Of a stretch of DNA of 17,173 nucleotides, positions 15,452-17,173 are shown piece by piece. Source of the stretch: Clostridia bacterium (GTDB taxonomy: Bacteria; Bacillota; Clostridia; Oscillospirales; CAG-272); assembly GCA_017466495.1 (NCBI GenBank), contig JAFTUB010000206.1, positions 1 to 17,173 on the forward strand, written 5' to 3'. A program made the translations under genes and the position numbers. Every line of letters starts with the position of its first letter. Position 1 is the stretch's first letter. The notes beneath the pieces were generated by a model. It saw only the letters and a program-made list of their open reading frames with translations, was not told the DNA's origin and did no database searches.

Positions 15452-15465
15452 TGCAAGTATAGTCA

Positions 15466-16224
15466 TCAGGTTTCCGCAGCACCGTCTGCCGCGGCCTGCT
15501 TTGCCGCCCGCCAGGCCTCTTTGGCCTCGGGGGTATCGAAAATCATCTGGCTGGCAATATCCACCGTCACGGTTTGCGCCAGCTTGTCGTGGATCGGCGT
15601 GCGGGCAGCAGTCAGCACCAGCAGGAGCAGCTGCACTGCCAGCAGCGCCAGGATGATCAGGGTGCCGCCGAAGCCCATCACCCCGAAGTAGATCATGATC
15701 ACCGTCAGCACCGGGATCATGGTTTCCACGGTGTATTTGCCCAGCACCGTCCGGGCAAAGAGCAGAACAGGGGAAAGCTTGATCCCGTCTGCCCGCATCA
15801 CCCCAATGCCGAAGACCTTTTTGCCCAGGGTCTGCCCATTGCCGAAGAGCAGGGGTACCGCAAACTCCAGCAAAAGGAAGGCGATCAGCACCGAGAAGGT
15901 GACAATCAGCAGGGTGAGGTTGAGCAGCAGTCCGTAGAGATAACTGATCTCCCCGTCCGCCGCCATGGCAGCCAGGGCGGCATCGTACTGTGCCCGATCC
16001 TCCGGCTCCATGGCCTCGTAATCGGAGGCGGCAAGGTCAAAGGAGACACCGTACTGCTCTCCATAGCGGTCATAGGCCGCCTGCAGACTGTCGGCGCGGG
16101 TATCATAACCGAAGAGGGTGGAGAGGAGCAGCGCGACACCGATGACAAGAATCCCCAGCAGGATCCCGTCAAACATCGCTGCGGAAATCCGCTTCCAGAA
16201 GTTCGCCTTCTGCAGGTCCTCCAT
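15466..16224 (-). CDS. RDD-family membrane protein
   Basis: A 252-residue integral membrane protein of unknown function. The family signature is visible: R12 and D19 in KRISAAMFDG at the start of the first helix, GQTLGKKVFGIGV (130-142) after the third, and D213 in TPIHDKLAQTV after the last. Hydrophobic segments lie at about 20-38, 96-127, 152-185 and 187-206. An acidic, soluble 55-residue stretch (about 40-93) sits between the first two. Some RDD proteins have been linked to ion or compatible-solute transport, but nothing here fixes a role. GAGGGG (16233-16238) is the ribosome site and a clear promoter lies upstream. It could be co-transcribed with the importer operon 112 nt downstream, but the inverted repeat between them makes this uncertain. 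Confidence 0.85.
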   Translation of the reverse strand: MEDLQKANFWKRISAAMFDGILLGILVIGVALLLSTLFGYDTRADSLQAAYDRYGEQYGVSFDLAASDYEAMEPEDRAQYDAALAAMAADGEISYLYGLLLNLTLLIVTFSVLIAFLLLEFAVPLLFGNGQTLGKKVFGIGVMRADGIKLSPVLLFARTVLGKYTVETMIPVLTVIMIYFGVMGFGGTLIILALLAVQLLLLVLTAARTPIHDKLAQTVTVDIASQMIFDTPEAKEAWRAAKQAAADGAAET

Positions 16225-16266
16225 GTCCGTTCCCCCTCGTGCAGATATTAGAATTAATCCTCACCT

Positions 16267-16296
16267 ATTATATCATACTTCTGCGGCAAAAAGCAA
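16267..16296 (-). promoter_or_regulatory. Extended -10 promoter for the RDD gene
   Basis: On the minus strand, TGATATAAT (-10 at 16272-16267, TG at 16275-16274) with a weak -35 TTGCTT (16296-16291) at 18-bp spacing. The AT-rich region follows the glnN terminator. Because no clear promoter is visible before the ATPase gene, it may also feed the importer operon. Confidence 0.72.
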
Positions 16297-16341
16297 TAGG
16301 AATTTACTTTTTCCCCCAAGAAATCCACAGGAAAAGGCAGG

Positions 16342-16374
16342 AAAAAAGGGGACCGCCGACACACGGCAGTCCCC
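16342..16374 (-). terminator. Terminator after glnN
   Basis: On the minus strand, an 11-bp stem (16374-16364 with 16358-16348, one G-T pair), loop TGTGT, is followed by six T (complement of 16342-16347). It lies 17 nt past the glnN stop codon. Confidence 0.88.
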
Positions 16375-16391
16375 GGGGAAAACAGATCGTA

Positions 16392-17173
16392 TCAGATGCT
16401 GAACATCAAGTCGGCATAGGTGGGATAGGGCCAGTATTCATCTGAGGTTATCGGCTCCATGGTATCCACGGTAGCTCGCAGCTCGTTCATGGCCGAGAGA
16501 ACGAGATCACGGTAGGCCTGTGCCGTCTGCAGGGCATCGCCGCCCCGAGCCTTGACTTCTGACAGGGCCGATTCCAGGCGGTCCACCTGAGCGTAGGCGC
16601 GGTCGGTGAGGTCGGACAGCTTCTCAAACAGCTCGCACTCATAACGGCAGGCCATGGTGGGCACCACCGCACGCTTGGCAGAGATAGCCGAAGCCAGGGA
16701 CGCGGCAAAATCGGACACCGCGGGAAGAATATCCCGCTTCACCATATCCGCGAAGGTCAGCGCCTCGATTTTCACCGTCTTGGCGTAGGTCTCCAGCAGG
16801 ATCTCCAGGCGGGAGTGCATCTCCTTTTCGGTGAAGACGTGGTGACGGGTAAAGAGCTCCACATTCTTGGGATCCACAAAGTGGGGCAGTGCATCGGGGG
16901 TGGAGCGGTAGTTGCACAGCCCGCGGCGGGCGGCCTCCTCCTGCCATGCCTCGGCATAGCCGTCCCCGTTGAAGATGATGCGCTTGTGAGACTTGATGGT
17001 GCGGCGGATCAGCGCGTTGAGGGCGGCAGTGAAGTCCTCTGCCCCCTCCAGCTCATCGGCGAACTGCTGCAGGGTGTCGGCCACCGCGGTGTTGAGCACA
17101 ATGTTGGACTCAGCGGTGGAAATGGATGCCCCCAGCATACGGAACTCGAACTTGTTTCCGGTAAAGGCAATGG
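16392..17173 (-). CDS. glnN: Glutamine synthetase type III, C-terminal part (5' truncated by the window edge)
   Basis: Ammonia-assimilating glutamine synthetase of the large type III (~700 residues, hexamer dimers), found in Bacteroides and many clostridia. About 260 C-terminal residues are visible: FRMLGAS...NIVLNTAVADTLQQFADELE, then FNGDGYAEAWQEEAARRGL, PDALPHFVDPKNVELFTRHHVFTEKEMHSRLEILLETYAK, and a helical tail ending YADLMFSI. These match the GSIII C-terminal extension, which GSI and GSII lack. The frame is open through the right edge, so the ATG at 17138 is internal and not a start. A terminator follows directly. Confidence 0.92.
   Translation of the reverse strand, partial: IAFTGNKFEFRMLGASISTAESNIVLNTAVADTLQQFADELEGAEDFTAALNALIRRTIKSHKRIIFNGDGYAEAWQEEAARRGLCNYRSTPDALPHFVDPKNVELFTRHHVFTEKEMHSRLEILLETYAKTVKIEALTFADMVKRDILPAVSDFAASLASAISAKRAVVPTMACRYECELFEKLSDLTDRAYAQVDRLESALSEVKARGGDALQTAQAYRDLVLSAMNELRATVDTMEPITSDEYWPYPTYADLMFSI

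Overview
The window looks like chromosomal DNA from a low-to-mid-GC-lineage Firmicute with a GC-rich genome, most likely a gut clostridium of the Oscillospirales/Ruminococcaceae type. Support: strong AGGAGG-type ribosome sites, extended -10 promoters (TGnTATAAT), a fused E1 2-oxo acid dehydrogenase, a type III glutamine synthetase, and GC-rich intergenic hairpins ending in GCACCCC, a pattern I associate with these genomes from memory. No rRNA, tRNA, CRISPR array, transposase or phage gene was seen.

Layout. (1) 1-2175, plus strand: the C-terminal part of an E1 dehydrogenase, a terminator, lplA (lipoate-protein ligase) and another terminator. (2) 2209-7575, plus strand: a promoter and a tight six-gene operon, tdk - deoC - dGTPase-like HD hydrolase - two tandem NrnA-type DHH phosphoesterases - surE, closed by a terminator. 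All six products act on nucleotides, deoxynucleosides or very short oligonucleotides. (3) 7440-7687: a convergent intergenic region with three hairpins, two of them apparently related and facing each other. (4) 7688-15353, minus strand: an operon read ATPase - permease - permease - binding lipoprotein (a complete CUT1/Ugp-type ABC importer) - staphylococcal-nuclease-like lipoprotein with C-terminal OB-like domains - lipoprotein with three OB-like domains, two of them a 100-residue tandem duplication. (5) 15466-17173, minus strand: an RDD-family membrane protein, then a terminator and the C-terminal part of glutamine synthetase III (glnN).

The most interesting reading is that regions 2 and 4 together form a nucleic-acid scavenging locus. 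A surface-anchored nuclease and an OB-fold lipoprotein would bind and cut extracellular DNA or RNA, and the co-encoded importer would bring in the products. The convergent operon would finish oligonucleotides (NrnA pair), dephosphorylate nucleotides (SurE, HD dNTPase) and route thymidine or deoxyribose-5-phosphate (Tdk, DeoC). The individual family assignments are firm. The joint function, and above all the importer's substrate, are inference: CUT1 importers usually carry sugars or glycerol-3-phosphate.
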